Positions 1 to 8,160 of a stretch of DNA of 23,767 nucleotides are shown piece by piece. Location of the stretch: contig CAJUFE010000011.1 in assembly GCA_910585635.1 (NCBI GenBank), positions 82,452 to 106,218 on the forward strand, given 5' to 3'. Position numbers and translations under genes: made by a program. Below the pieces are notes generated by a model. That model was given only the letters and a program-made list of their open reading frames with translations, ran no database searches and was not told the origin of the DNA. The DNA comes from an uncultured Lachnospiraceae bacterium (GTDB lineage: Bacteria; Bacillota; Clostridia; Lachnospirales; Lachnospiraceae). Position 1 is the stretch's first letter. Every line of letters begins with the position of its first letter.

Positions 1-155
1 TAGGGGCCTGGATGGCCGGACTGTCTGCGGGCCGATGGGAGCCGGGCGGATGCCGGTATCCTGCGGATAGAGCGAGAAGACGGAGGCAGCCGGGTGAGGA
101 GCGCAGCAGAGGATCTGCAGTAAGCCCAGACCGAGAAGAAGGAGAGCAGGAGAGC

Positions 156-1787
156 ATGGAACAGGTAAATATAAAAGATATCGCAGAGGCTGTGGGCGGG
201 ATCCTGCTCTGGGGGGATCCAGAGCAGCGTGTGGCGCACATCAGCATAGATTCCAGGACCATGAAGGGGGACGATCTTTTCGTCCCCCTGATCGGGGGAA
301 AGGTGGATGCCCATCGCTTTATCGGGCAGGCCTTCCAGGCGGGAGCCGTCGCCACCCTGACCAGTGAGCACGACAGCCGGAAGGCTCTGCCGGCGTATGC
401 CGGCGCGGGAGAGGCCGATACCGTGGATGACGGAGCGGAGCGTGCGGCAGCGCAAGGCGGCACAGAAGGAGCGGCGGTGCAGGGCAGCGCAGGAGGAGCG
501 GCGCTCCAGGGCAGCGCGGCAGCACAAGGCAGCACGGCTGCGCAGAGTGCGGCGGCATCCGGAAAGGGGACGCGCCGTGGGTGGATCTATGTGTCGGATA
601 CAAAGGCCGCCCTCCAGAAGTTGGGGGCCTGGTACCGCAGGCGGCTGGCCCTGCCTTTGATCGGCGTGACCGGCAGTGTGGGGAAGACCACCACCAGGGA
701 GATGATCGGGGCGGCCCTTTCCGCCCGCTACAAGGTGTACAAGACGCCAGGCAACAGCAACAGCCAGGTGGGCGTCCCGATCACGATCTCCCAGATCGCC
801 TCCGGGGATGAGATCGGGGTGATCGAGCTGGGCGTCAGCGAGCCGGGGGAGATGACAAAGATCGCCCAGGTGGCGGCGGTGGATCAGGCGGTGATCACCA
901 ACATCGGCGTCGCCCATATCGAGCAGCTGGGCTCAAAGGAGGCGATCTGCCGGGAAAAGCTCCACATCCAGGACGGCATGGCCCGGGGAGGCTGTCTCTA
1001 TGTCAATGGGGACGATCCGATCTTAAAGACCGTCCGGGCCAAGGAAGGCTGCAGGACAGTTACCTACGGGACGGAGGAGGGCCTGGACTATCAGGCTGCC
1101 GACCTAAGGATCTGTGAAGGACATCCGGTCTTCACCGCCATCTGTAAGGCTACCAAAGAGACGGCGCAGGTAAGGCTCAAGGTCTTCGGCCGCCATATGG
1201 TGGTCAATGCCATGGCCGCATTGGCGGTGGCCGGGGAGAATGGCATCCCCCTCCGGGAAGCCGCCGGCGCGCTGGAGGAGTTCCAGGGCTTTAAAGGCCG
1301 CCAGCAGATCCGGACCCTCCGTGGGATCACCGTGATCGATGATTCCTACAATGCCAGTCCGGTCTCCATGAAGGCCGGGATCCGGGTGCTCTGCGATATG
1401 CCCGCCGCCGGGAGGCGGATCGCGGTGCTGGCCGATATGAAGGAGTTAGGAGAAGGCTCGCCGGACTTCCACCGGGAGATCGGACATTTCCTGGCAGGCT
1501 GCGGGGTGGACGTGGTGCTCCTTTTGGGGGAGATGGCCAGGCTGATCGGGGAGCAGCTTACAGAAGACCTTGACGGGGCCAGGACCCGGGGCGGCGAGGA
1601 GGCCTTGAGGGCTGAGGCGGCCGCAGACACGGCAGGATCCGGGCAGCAGGTCCTGTATTTTTCTGATAAACAGGAGCTGGAAAGATGGCTTGGGGCGGAA
1701 GTGTCCGGCGGGGACTGCGTGTTGTTCAAAGGGTCCAACAGCATGGGGCTGGGGGACGTGATCAAAGCGGTGTTCAGCGAGGCATAG
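156..1787 (+). CDS. murF: UDP-N-acetylmuramoyl-tripeptide--D-alanyl-D-alanine ligase (MurF)
   Basis: MurF adds D-Ala-D-Ala to the UDP-MurNAc-tripeptide in the cytoplasm, the last soluble step of peptidoglycan precursor synthesis. Visible Mur-ligase features: N-terminal substrate domain with DSRTMKGDDLFVPL; P-loop GVTGSVGKTTT around K177; NSNSQVGVP; the NIGVAHIEQLGSKEAI central-domain motif; GRHMVVNAMAALAVA; DDSYNASP; and a C-terminal FKGSNSMGLGDVI. I chose the ATG at 156 because AAGGAG lies at 139-144 and the family begins about here; the reading frame stays open back to the window edge, but the extra residues look unlike MurF. At 543 residues it is long for the family (usually about 450-460). 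The excess is mainly an Ala/Gln/Gly/Ser-rich insertion around residues 82-141 and a smaller one near DLDGARTRGGEEALRAEAAA. It is the first gene of the murF-priA-def-fmt run. Function is confident; the role of the insertion is unknown. Confidence 0.95.
   Translation: MEQVNIKDIAEAVGGILLWGDPEQRVAHISIDSRTMKGDDLFVPLIGGKVDAHRFIGQAFQAGAVATLTSEHDSRKALPAYAGAGEADTVDDGAERAAAQGGTEGAAVQGSAGGAALQGSAAAQGSTAAQSAAASGKGTRRGWIYVSDTKAALQKLGAWYRRRLALPLIGVTGSVGKTTTREMIGAALSARYKVYKTPGNSNSQVGVPITISQIASGDEIGVIELGVSEPGEMTKIAQVAAVDQAVITNIGVAHIEQLGSKEAICREKLHIQDGMARGGCLYVNGDDPILKTVRAKEGCRTVTYGTEEGLDYQAADLRICEGHPVFTAICKATKETAQVRLKVFGRHMVVNAMAALAVAGENGIPLREAAGALEEFQGFKGRQQIRTLRGITVIDDSYNASPVSMKAGIRVLCDMPAAGRRIAVLADMKELGEGSPDFHREIGHFLAGCGVDVVLLLGEMARLIGEQLTEDLDGARTRGGEEALRAEAAADTAGSGQQVLYFSDKQELERWLGAEVSGGDCVLFKGSNSMGLGDVIKAVFSEA
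444..557 (+). repeat. Degenerate in-frame repeat coding for AAxQGS units inside murF
   Basis: Codons here translate as successive units AAAQGGTEG, AAVQGSAGG, AALQGS, AAAQGS, TAAQS, AAA (residues about 97-134 of MurF). All units keep the reading frame, and the synonymous codons vary between units, so the array is not a very recent duplication. It sits between the GAVATLTSEHDS strand and the WIYVSDTKAALQ segment of the N-terminal domain, where a surface loop would be expected. It is likely a disordered linker-like insertion. Confidence 0.8.
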
Positions 1788-1804
1788 AGCCGGCAGGCCC
1801 CGGT

Positions 1805-1868
1805 GCCATCTGCCTGAAGGTGAAAGAGACAGCGCGCCATCTGCCTGTCGGAAAGTAAAAGAGTAGGC
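1805..1868 (+). repeat. Imperfect tandem duplication between murF and priA
   Basis: The 12-mer GCCATCTGCCTG occurs at 1805-1816 and again at 1836-1847, each followed by a related GG...AAAGAG tail, giving a period of about 31 bases. It fills much of the 112-base murF-priA gap. No promoter or terminator is evident in it. Confidence 0.7.
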
Positions 1869-1899
1869 TAGCCACGGAACGAACGGAGAACAGAGACCC

Positions 1900-4149
1900 A
1901 TGTCCAGATTTGCCGATGTCATCATCGATATCACCCATGAAAAAGTAGACCGCCCCTTCCAATATCGGATACCGGAGGCCCTTAAGGAGCAGATCTTCAC
2001 AGGCTGCCAGGTGGACGTGCCTTTTGGGAGGGGGGATAGGATCCGCCGCGGGTACGTGGTGGGGCTATCGGATACACCCTCCTATGACCCGGCGAAGCTA
2101 AAAGAGATCGGGCAGATCCACGGGGGGAGTGTCTCGGCGGAGACCAAGCTGATCCAGGTGGCCTGGTGGATGAAGGAGCGGTATGGCTCCACCATGAACC
2201 AGGCCTTAAAGACGGTCCTGCCGGTGAAGCAGCAGGTGAAGCAGCAGGAGAGCCGCTGGCTCTGCTGCAATGTGGGCCACGAGGCGCTCTTGGGGCAGAT
2301 CGAGGAGGCGGCGAGGAAGAAATACAGAGCCAGGGAAAGACTCCTTAGGGCCTTTCTGGATGTGGAGCGGATCTCCTATGAGGTGGCCACTAGACAGCTG
2401 AGCGTCACCTCCGCCACCTTGAAGCCTCTGCTGGAACAGAAGATCCTGCGCCTGGAGGCCTCGGTCTGCTACCGGGACCCGGCAAGGCTTCTGCTGGCCG
2501 GGCGGACCGGGGAGCAGGGGGGGCGGGTCCGGCTGAACGAAGAGCAGCAGCAGGTGGTCTCCTCGATCTGCGGCCAGTATGACGAGGGGATCCGCAGGAC
2601 CTATCTGCTCCACGGGATCACCGGGAGCGGGAAGACGGAGGTCTACATGGGGCTGATCGACCATGTGCTGGAGAAGGGGGAGCAGGTGATCGTGCTGATC
2701 CCGGAGATCGCGCTGACCTACCAGACGGTGCTGCGTTTCTACCGGCGTTTTGGGGAGCAGGTGTCCTTTATCAATTCCAGGCTTTCGGCCGGGGAACGGT
2801 ACGATCAGTTCCAGCGGGCACAGAAGGGAGAGCTCCAGATCATGATCGGCCCACGGTCCGCCTTGTTCACGCCTTTTCGCCGCCTGGGGATGATCATCAT
2901 CGACGAGGAGCATGAGGGGGCCTATAAAAGTGAGACCATGCCCCGCTATCATGCCAGGGAGGTGGCGGAGTATATCGCTTCCTTGAGCGGGGCCAGTCTG
3001 GTGCTGGGATCGGCCACCCCCTCGGTGGAGTCCTACACGAAAGCGCTCCAGGGCGTATATGGCTACTATAAGATCGCCAAGCGTGCCAAAAAGGATAGTG
3101 TCCTGCCCAAGGTGCAGGTGGTGGATATGCGGCGGGAATTAAAGGAGGGGAACCGGTCCATCTTCAGCCGCCCGCTGCAGAGGCGGATGGAGGAAAAGCT
3201 GGAGAAAGGCGAGCAGATCATGCTCTTTTTGAACCGGAGAGGCTATTCCCGCTTTTTATCCTGCCGCAGCTGCGGGGAGGCGATCCGATGCCCCCACTGC
3301 GACGTGACCCTGACCTTCCACCAGGACGGGCGGCTGATCTGCCATTACTGTGGCTATCAGATCATGCGGCCCTGGGCCTGTCCGGTCTGTGGGTCGCCTT
3401 ACCTGGCGCCCTTCGGCACAGGGACCCAGAAGATCGAAGCCCAGGTCCGGGAGGCCTTCCCTAAGGCAAGGGTGCTGCGGATGGATCTGGACACCACCTC
3501 CAAAAAGGGCGGCCATGAAAAGATCTTGACCGCATTTGCGGACCATGAGGCGGATATCCTGATCGGGACCCAGATGATCGTGAAGGGCCACGACCTTCCC
3601 GCCGTCACCCTGGTAGGGATCTTGGCGGCGGATCTTTCCCTCTATGCGCCGGATTTCCGGTGCGGGGAGCGGACCTTCCAGCTCCTGACCCAGGCGGCAG
3701 GCCGGGCCGGGCGGGATGAGCGGGCCGGGGATGTGGTGATCCAGACCTACAGCCCGGAGCACTACTGCATCGCCGCGGCGGCGGCCCAGGATTATGAGGC
3801 CTTTTACCAGAAAGAGATGGAATACCGTCGTCTTTTGCGCTATCCGCCCGCCTGTGTGCTGATGACCCTCCTGGTGGGCTCGCCCAAGGAGGAGCTGACG
3901 GGGATGGCCATGGAGCTGGTCCAGGCGTCCATAGAGAGGACCCTGAAAAAAGCAGGGGAGGAGGCCGGTATCCAGATGATCGGGCCGGTCAATGCCGTCA
4001 TCTATAAGCTAAATGACATTTACAGAAAAATTTTATATATGAAGAGCGAAAATTATGCTATACTGATACAGATAAGGGATCGGATCGAAGAAGGACTGAA
4101 AGGCCAGGACTGGAGCGATCAGATCATCTTCCAGTTCGATCTTTCATGA
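1900..4149 (+). CDS. priA: Primosomal protein N' / replication restart helicase PriA
   Basis: PriA is a 3'-5' superfamily 2 DNA helicase that recognises stalled forks and reloads the replisome. The 749-residue protein has the N-terminal DNA-binding region (FADVIIDITHEKVDRPFQYRIP), Walker A GITGSGKT around K245, Walker B DEEH at 335-338, helicase motif GSATPS, the cysteine-rich zinc insertion starting at C455 (CRSCG, CPHC, CHYCG, CPVCG) and C-terminal helicase motifs (GTQMIVKGHDLP, QAAGRAGR). Length is normal. The ATG at 1900 gives the classical start; a weak GGAGA lies about ten bases upstream. It follows murF after 112 bases and precedes def, the usual clostridial order. The 3' end contains an AT-rich stretch that may hold a promoter for the next genes. 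Confidence 0.97.
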   Translation: MSRFADVIIDITHEKVDRPFQYRIPEALKEQIFTGCQVDVPFGRGDRIRRGYVVGLSDTPSYDPAKLKEIGQIHGGSVSAETKLIQVAWWMKERYGSTMNQALKTVLPVKQQVKQQESRWLCCNVGHEALLGQIEEAARKKYRARERLLRAFLDVERISYEVATRQLSVTSATLKPLLEQKILRLEASVCYRDPARLLLAGRTGEQGGRVRLNEEQQQVVSSICGQYDEGIRRTYLLHGITGSGKTEVYMGLIDHVLEKGEQVIVLIPEIALTYQTVLRFYRRFGEQVSFINSRLSAGERYDQFQRAQKGELQIMIGPRSALFTPFRRLGMIIIDEEHEGAYKSETMPRYHAREVAEYIASLSGASLVLGSATPSVESYTKALQGVYGYYKIAKRAKKDSVLPKVQVVDMRRELKEGNRSIFSRPLQRRMEEKLEKGEQIMLFLNRRGYSRFLSCRSCGEAIRCPHCDVTLTFHQDGRLICHYCGYQIMRPWACPVCGSPYLAPFGTGTQKIEAQVREAFPKARVLRMDLDTTSKKGGHEKILTAFADHEADILIGTQMIVKGHDLPAVTLVGILAADLSLYAPDFRCGERTFQLLTQAAGRAGRDERAGDVVIQTYSPEHYCIAAAAAQDYEAFYQKEMEYRRLLRYPPACVLMTLLVGSPKEELTGMAMELVQASIERTLKKAGEEAGIQMIGPVNAVIYKLNDIYRKILYMKSENYAILIQIRDRIEEGLKGQDWSDQIIFQFDLS
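4055..4064 (+). promoter_or_regulatory. Candidate extended -10 promoter inside the 3' end of priA
   Basis: ATGCTATACT contains TG-N-TATACT, an extended -10 element, within an unusually AT-rich stretch (about 4010-4075) of an otherwise GC-rich gene. No good -35 is seen 17 bases upstream. If real it would drive def-fmt independently of murF-priA. Inferred from sequence only. Confidence 0.35.
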
Positions 4150-4254
4150 ACAGGTCAGGATCGATCGATGATGCAAGAGGAGCCGGGCGGTCATCCGCCG
4201 CAAGTATACAGAGATATCAGGCAGCTTTATAAGTGAAAGGGAGTAGAAAAAGCT

Positions 4255-4743
4255 ATGGCGATCAGGCAGGTCAGGATCATCGGAGATGAGATCTTAAGAA
4301 AGGAATGTAAGCCGGTCAAGCTCATGACCCCTCGCACACGGGATCTGATCGAGGACATGTTCGAGACCATGTATGAGGAGAATGGGGTGGGGCTGGCCGC
4401 CCCCCAGGTAGGCGTGCTGAAGCAGATCGTGGTGATCGACGTGGAGGACGGCGATCAGTATGTGCTGATCAACCCGAAGATCCTTGAGACAGAGGGCAGC
4501 GAGACCGGCTATGAAGGGTGCCTTAGCGTTCCCGGGAAGACCGGGAAGGTGACCAGGCCCACCAAGGTGAAGGTGCAGGCCTATGATGAGGACATGAACC
4601 TTTTTGAGCTGGAGGGCGAGGGCCTTTTGGCCAGGGCGATCTGCCATGAGTGCGCCCATCTCCACGGTGAGCTGTATGTGGACCTGGTGGAGGGCGAGCT
4701 GGAGGATGCGGACAAGGTCCGGGAGGATGAAGAAGAGGAGTAG
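4255..4743 (+). CDS. def: Peptide deformylase
   Basis: Removes the formyl group from the N-terminal methionine of nascent proteins at the ribosome. All three family motifs are present in the 162-residue protein: GVGLAAPQVG (44-53), EGCLS with metal ligand C89, and HECAH with ligands H131 and H135 and catalytic E132. The last motif reads HECAHLHG where HECDHLDG or HECDHLNG is commoner, so an Asp next to the metal ligand is replaced by Ala. The acidic C-terminal tail (EDADKVREDEEEE) is typical of clostridial type I enzymes. The start at 4255 is preceded by a purine-rich AAAGGGAG about 14 bases away, rather distant. Only three bases separate its stop from fmt, so the two are surely cotranscribed, which couples formylation with deformylation. 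Confidence 0.96.
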   Translation: MAIRQVRIIGDEILRKECKPVKLMTPRTRDLIEDMFETMYEENGVGLAAPQVGVLKQIVVIDVEDGDQYVLINPKILETEGSETGYEGCLSVPGKTGKVTRPTKVKVQAYDEDMNLFELEGEGLLARAICHECAHLHGELYVDLVEGELEDADKVREDEEEE

Positions 4744-4746
4744 AGG

Positions 4747-5685
4747 ATGAAGATCGTTTTTATGGGAACGCCGGATCTTGCTGTACCGGTATTAGAGGCA
4801 CTAAAAGAAGAGGGCCATCAGGTGCTGGCGGTGGTCACCCAGCCGGACAAGCCCAAAGGCAGGAGCAGAGTGATGTCCATGCCCCCGGTAAAGGAAAAGG
4901 CGCTCCAGCTTGGCATCCCGGTCTATCAGCCGGTAAAGGTGCGGGACGAGGCTTTCGTTAAGGTCCTTAAGGAGCTGGCGCCGGAGGCGATCGTGGTGGT
5001 GGCTTTCGGGCAGATCCTGCCAAAGCAGATCTTGGATATCCCGCCCTATGGGTGCATCAATGTCCATGGATCCCTCCTTCCCAAGTACCGGGGAGCCGCG
5101 CCGATCCAGTGGGCGGTGATCGACGGGGAGAAGGAGACCGGCCTTACCACGATGATGATGGATACAGGGATCGATACCGGCGATATGCTGGAACAGGTGG
5201 TGGTCCAGGTGGCAGAGGATGAGACCGGCGGCTCTCTTTTTGACAAGCTGAGCGCCGCAGGCGGGCCGTTGATCTGCTCTACCTTGAAGAAGGCAGAGGC
5301 GGGGACCCTGGTGCGGACCCCTCAGCCGGGGGAGGGCGCCAGCTATGCGAAGATGCTGGACCGGGACCTTGGGGATATCCATTGGGAAAAGGATGCCGAG
5401 AGCATCGAACGGCTGATCAGGGGCTTAGATCCATGGCCCAGTGCATATACCAGCTTAAATGGGAAAACCTTAAAACTGTGGAAGGCCGCTGCGCTGGAGG
5501 AAGAGTACGGGGGCGTGCCAGGGGAGGTGGTCCGGGCCGGAAAGGACGGGCTGCTGATCCAGACCGGTAAGGGCGTCTTAAAGGTCTTGAGCCTCCAGCT
5601 GGAGGGAAAGAAGCGGATGGACGCAGACGCTTTTTTACGAGGCTATCCGATCGAGGCGGGCACCGTGCTGGAGAGACGGGACTGA
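4747..5685 (+). CDS. fmt: Methionyl-tRNA formyltransferase
   Basis: Transfers a formyl group from 10-formyl-tetrahydrofolate to Met-tRNA(fMet), making the bacterial initiator tRNA. The 312-residue sequence starts with the Rossmann-like MKIVFMGTPDLAVPVL, continues with the catalytic INVHGSLLPKYRGAAPIQ (N105, H107) and MMMDTGIDTGDML (catalytic Asp near residue 143), and ends with the C-terminal tRNA-binding domain. Length is normal. The start codon is set by GGAG at the end of def, whose stop lies three bases upstream. Downstream is a 154-base gap (5686-5839) in which I see no gene, promoter or terminator. Confidence 0.97.
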   Translation: MKIVFMGTPDLAVPVLEALKEEGHQVLAVVTQPDKPKGRSRVMSMPPVKEKALQLGIPVYQPVKVRDEAFVKVLKELAPEAIVVVAFGQILPKQILDIPPYGCINVHGSLLPKYRGAAPIQWAVIDGEKETGLTTMMMDTGIDTGDMLEQVVVQVAEDETGGSLFDKLSAAGGPLICSTLKKAEAGTLVRTPQPGEGASYAKMLDRDLGDIHWEKDAESIERLIRGLDPWPSAYTSLNGKTLKLWKAAALEEEYGGVPGEVVRAGKDGLLIQTGKGVLKVLSLQLEGKKRMDADAFLRGYPIEAGTVLERRD

Positions 5686-5839
5686 CAAGGCGCTGCCTGG
5701 ATCGTTTTGCGGTACGGACCGGGCCATCCGGGATACCTGGAGCCTGATGGCGGGCGCGGTGTCCGGGAGGGCGTTTGCGGCGCCGACGGCAGGGACGGGT
5801 GCGCCCGTACAGCCTGCGGCATGAAAGGAGATAGGATAT

Positions 5840-6565
5840 ATGGGATATGGGCACTATGGCTTGGTTGGGTTTGGTTTTGACTGGACGTATCTGCTGGTGA
5901 TCTTGGGGGCGGTCCTCTCCATGGCTGCGTCGGCCAAGGTGAAGGGGACCTACCAGAAATATTCCAGGGACTGGTCTGTGAGCGGGATGACGGGGGCCGA
6001 TGTGGCCCGGCAGATCTTAAGGTCCCAGGGGATCTATGACGTGACGGTGCGCCAGGTCCCGGGCGAGCTGACGGATCATTACGATCCCCGGTCCAGAACG
6101 GTCAATCTGTCCGCCTCTGTGTACGGCTCTGCTTCGATCGCGGCGGTGGGCGTGGCCGCTCATGAATGCGGACATGTGATCCAGGATGCCACGGAGTATA
6201 TCCCATTAAGGCTGCGGGCCGCTCTGGTGCCTGCGGCGAACTTTGGCGCTACGCTGTCCTGGCCGCTCCTCCTTTTGGGGCTGTTTTTGGGGGAGATGGG
6301 GCCCTTTTTTATCCAGCTGGGGCTCCTGCTCTTTAGCCTGTCTGTGCTGTTCCAGCTGGTGACCCTGCCGGTGGAGTTCAATGCCTCCGCCAGAGCGCTG
6401 AAGATCTTGAGCGGCAGCCAGATCCTGGCACAGGGGGAGGTTAAAAAGGCGAGAGAGGTCTTGGGAGCGGCGGCATTGACCTATGTGGCGGCAGCGGCGG
6501 CTTCACTTTTACAGTTCCTCCGCCTGTTCATCTTATTTGGGGGGCGGAGACGTGACGATCGATAG
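5840..6565 (+). CDS. YugP-family membrane zinc metallopeptidase
   Basis: A 241-residue membrane protein with an HECGH zinc-protease motif (H108, E109, H112) in the context AAVGVAAHECGHVIQDA. It has an N-terminal hydrophobic segment at about 15-32 and hydrophobic helices after the motif (PLLLLGLFLGEMGPFF, LGLLLFSLSVLFQLV, and a C-terminal ALTYVAAAAASLLQFL). LPVEFNASARAL after the membrane segments is characteristic of the YugP-like (neutral zinc metallopeptidase 2) family and may supply the third metal ligand. Substrate is unknown. AAAGGAGATAGG precedes the ATG. Its 3' end overlaps the rsmB start by 14 bases, so translation is probably coupled. The family is commonly found between fmt and rsmB in Clostridia. 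Confidence 0.88.
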   Translation: MGYGHYGLVGFGFDWTYLLVILGAVLSMAASAKVKGTYQKYSRDWSVSGMTGADVARQILRSQGIYDVTVRQVPGELTDHYDPRSRTVNLSASVYGSASIAAVGVAAHECGHVIQDATEYIPLRLRAALVPAANFGATLSWPLLLLGLFLGEMGPFFIQLGLLLFSLSVLFQLVTLPVEFNASARALKILSGSQILAQGEVKKAREVLGAAALTYVAAAAASLLQFLRLFILFGGRRRDDR

Positions 6566-7982
6566 GACAGACAGCAGGGAGCTTTCCCTGGATATCCTGA
6601 TGGAGATCCTGGAAAAGGGCGCATACAGCCATGTGGTCCTCAAGGAGGCCCTGGGAAAATATCAGTTCCTTTCCAAGTCAGACCGGGCTTTCATCACCCG
6701 GGTGACGGAAGGGACTTTAGAGCGTTTGATCGGGATCGACTGGATCCTGGACCGATATTCGAAAACAAAAGTGAAAAAAATGAAGCCCTTCATCCGCACG
6801 CTCCTGCGGATGTCGGTCTATCAGATCCTATATATGGACAGGGTGCCGGATGCGGCAGTCTGCAATGAAGCGGTAAAGCTGGCGGTCAAACGCCGGTTCG
6901 GCGGCTTAAAGGGCTTTGTCAACGGCATCCTGCGGACCGTCGTCCGGGAAAAGGCGCAGCTTGCGGCGGCATTTTCCGGAACGCAGGCGGGAGAGGGAAA
7001 GGACGCGGCAGCCATCCGGGGGGTCCCCGACCATGTCCGCTATTCCATCCCGGACTGGCTGTTTTCCATGTGGACTAAGGAACTGGGGCGTGATAAGGCC
7101 CTGGGGACCGCAAAGGCATTTTTCCGGGAACGTCCAACTACAGTCCGCTGCAATACCAGCCTGGCCTCCATGGAGAGGATCCAGGAGAGCCTTACAGAGC
7201 AGGGCGTGAGCTGGGAAGCCTCTCCTTATCCGGCAAAAGCGCTCCTGCTCAAGGAGTATGACTATCTGGAAAGCCTGGAAGCTTTTCAGAAAGGCCAGAT
7301 CCAGGTGGAGGACCTGAGCTGCATCCTGGCTATGGAAGGCGCGTCCCTAAAAGAGGGAGATCATGTGATCGATGTCTGCGCGGCTCCCGGCGGGAAGAGC
7401 CTACATATAGCAGAGGAGCTGAAAGGAACAGGCATGGTGGAGGCCAGGGATCTGACTGAGAAGAAGATCAGGCTGATCGAGGAGAACATCCGGCGGACCG
7501 GCTTTTCTAATATCCGCACAAGGGTCATGGACGCTCGGGTCTTAGACGAAGCTTCCGTGGAAAAGGCGGATGTGGTCCTGGCGGACCTCCCCTGCTCCGG
7601 CCTGGGGATCATCGGGAAGAAGCCCGACATCAAGCTCCATATGACGCCGGAAAAGATCGAGAGCCTGGTGGGCTTACAGCGGGAGATCCTCTCTACCGTG
7701 TGGCGGTATGTGAAGCCAGGGGGGATCCTCGTGTACAGCACCTGTACCATCCATCAGGCAGAAAACCAGGACAATGTGGACTGGTTTTTAGAGAGTTATC
7801 CCTTTGAGCGGGTGGATCTTGCCGGGCGCTTTGGTGCGCTGGTGCAGGCTGGATCCCTGAAGGAAGGGTGGATGCAGTTCCTTCCAGGGGATGGTCCTTG
7901 GGACGGTTTTTTCGTGGCGGTGTTGAGGCGGTCAAGTACTTTTCATCCCCACGCGGATGGTCAGATAGGTGCAGGCGCATGA
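6552..7982 (+). CDS. rsmB: 16S rRNA (cytosine-967-C5)-methyltransferase RsmB
   Basis: SAM-dependent m5C methyltransferase of the Sun/RsmB family acting on 16S rRNA. It has an N-terminal NusB-like RNA-binding domain (RELSLDILMEILEKG...DRAFITRVTEGTLER...PFIRTLLRMSVYQ) and a C-terminal Rossmann methyltransferase with VIDVCAAPGGKSLH (D274), DLPCSGLG (C348) and the catalytic YSTCT (C398). I chose GTG 6552 because the family begins with a T-R-E-L-A/S-L-like segment; upstream residues in the same frame are translated yugP sequence out of frame. The overlap with yugP is 14 bases. The C terminus is odd: after the expected DGFFVAVLRR there are 16 extra residues (SSTFHPHADGQIGAGA). The last residues and the TGA stop lie inside the repeat element that starts at 7964. 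Confidence 0.94.
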   Translation: MTIDRTDSRELSLDILMEILEKGAYSHVVLKEALGKYQFLSKSDRAFITRVTEGTLERLIGIDWILDRYSKTKVKKMKPFIRTLLRMSVYQILYMDRVPDAAVCNEAVKLAVKRRFGGLKGFVNGILRTVVREKAQLAAAFSGTQAGEGKDAAAIRGVPDHVRYSIPDWLFSMWTKELGRDKALGTAKAFFRERPTTVRCNTSLASMERIQESLTEQGVSWEASPYPAKALLLKEYDYLESLEAFQKGQIQVEDLSCILAMEGASLKEGDHVIDVCAAPGGKSLHIAEELKGTGMVEARDLTEKKIRLIEENIRRTGFSNIRTRVMDARVLDEASVEKADVVLADLPCSGLGIIGKKPDIKLHMTPEKIESLVGLQREILSTVWRYVKPGGILVYSTCTIHQAENQDNVDWFLESYPFERVDLAGRFGALVQAGSLKEGWMQFLPGDGPWDGFFVAVLRRSSTFHPHADGQIGAGA

Positions 7983-8160
7983 TCGGTCACCTGTCCGCAT
8001 CCGAAGGCCCGGTCCCCCACGGGGACGCGCTCTCGCTCCATGCGGTACGCAGCGGATGCTAGGCTCGACAAGACCTCGCCAAGTGTTCAATGCGGAGCAC
8101 CGGCGTCCCCGCAAGGGTCCCCTTAGGGGGATCCGGTCCTTCGAATGCTAGGTGGCTGGC
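7964..8160 (-). repeat. Structured intergenic repeat, class A, copy 1 (reverse orientation)
   Basis: This 197-base element is about as similar to the reverse complement of 14835-15017 as homologous repeats can be: both are bounded by GATAGGTGCAGGCGCAT and CTAGGTGGCTGGC. Outer arms 7997-8018 and 8126-8148 pair over about 20 base pairs. An inner stem pairs 8041-8050 with 8103-8113. The core hairpin pairs CTAGGC (8059-8064) with GCCAAG (8078-8083). On the - strand GGAGCGAGAGC contains GC-GAGA-GC, a GNRA-type tetraloop (8029-8036 on the + strand). It overlaps the 3' end of rsmB and provides its stop. No protein of its own is supported. It could be a structured RNA, a cruciform-forming repeat or a non-autonomous mobile element. 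Confidence 0.85.

Noticed and set aside
1..155. 3' end of an upstream gene, such as ddl
   Set aside because: All three frames were read; none gives a recognisable C terminus, so no feature is claimed.
4186..4199. GGCGG-TCAT-CCGCC hairpin before def as a terminator
   Set aside because: Five pairs with no T tract; more likely incidental in GC-rich sequence.
7868..8151. Small open frames across the rsmB-rlmN gap
   Set aside because: They run through the inverted-repeat elements, lack ribosome sites and have no recognisable protein content.
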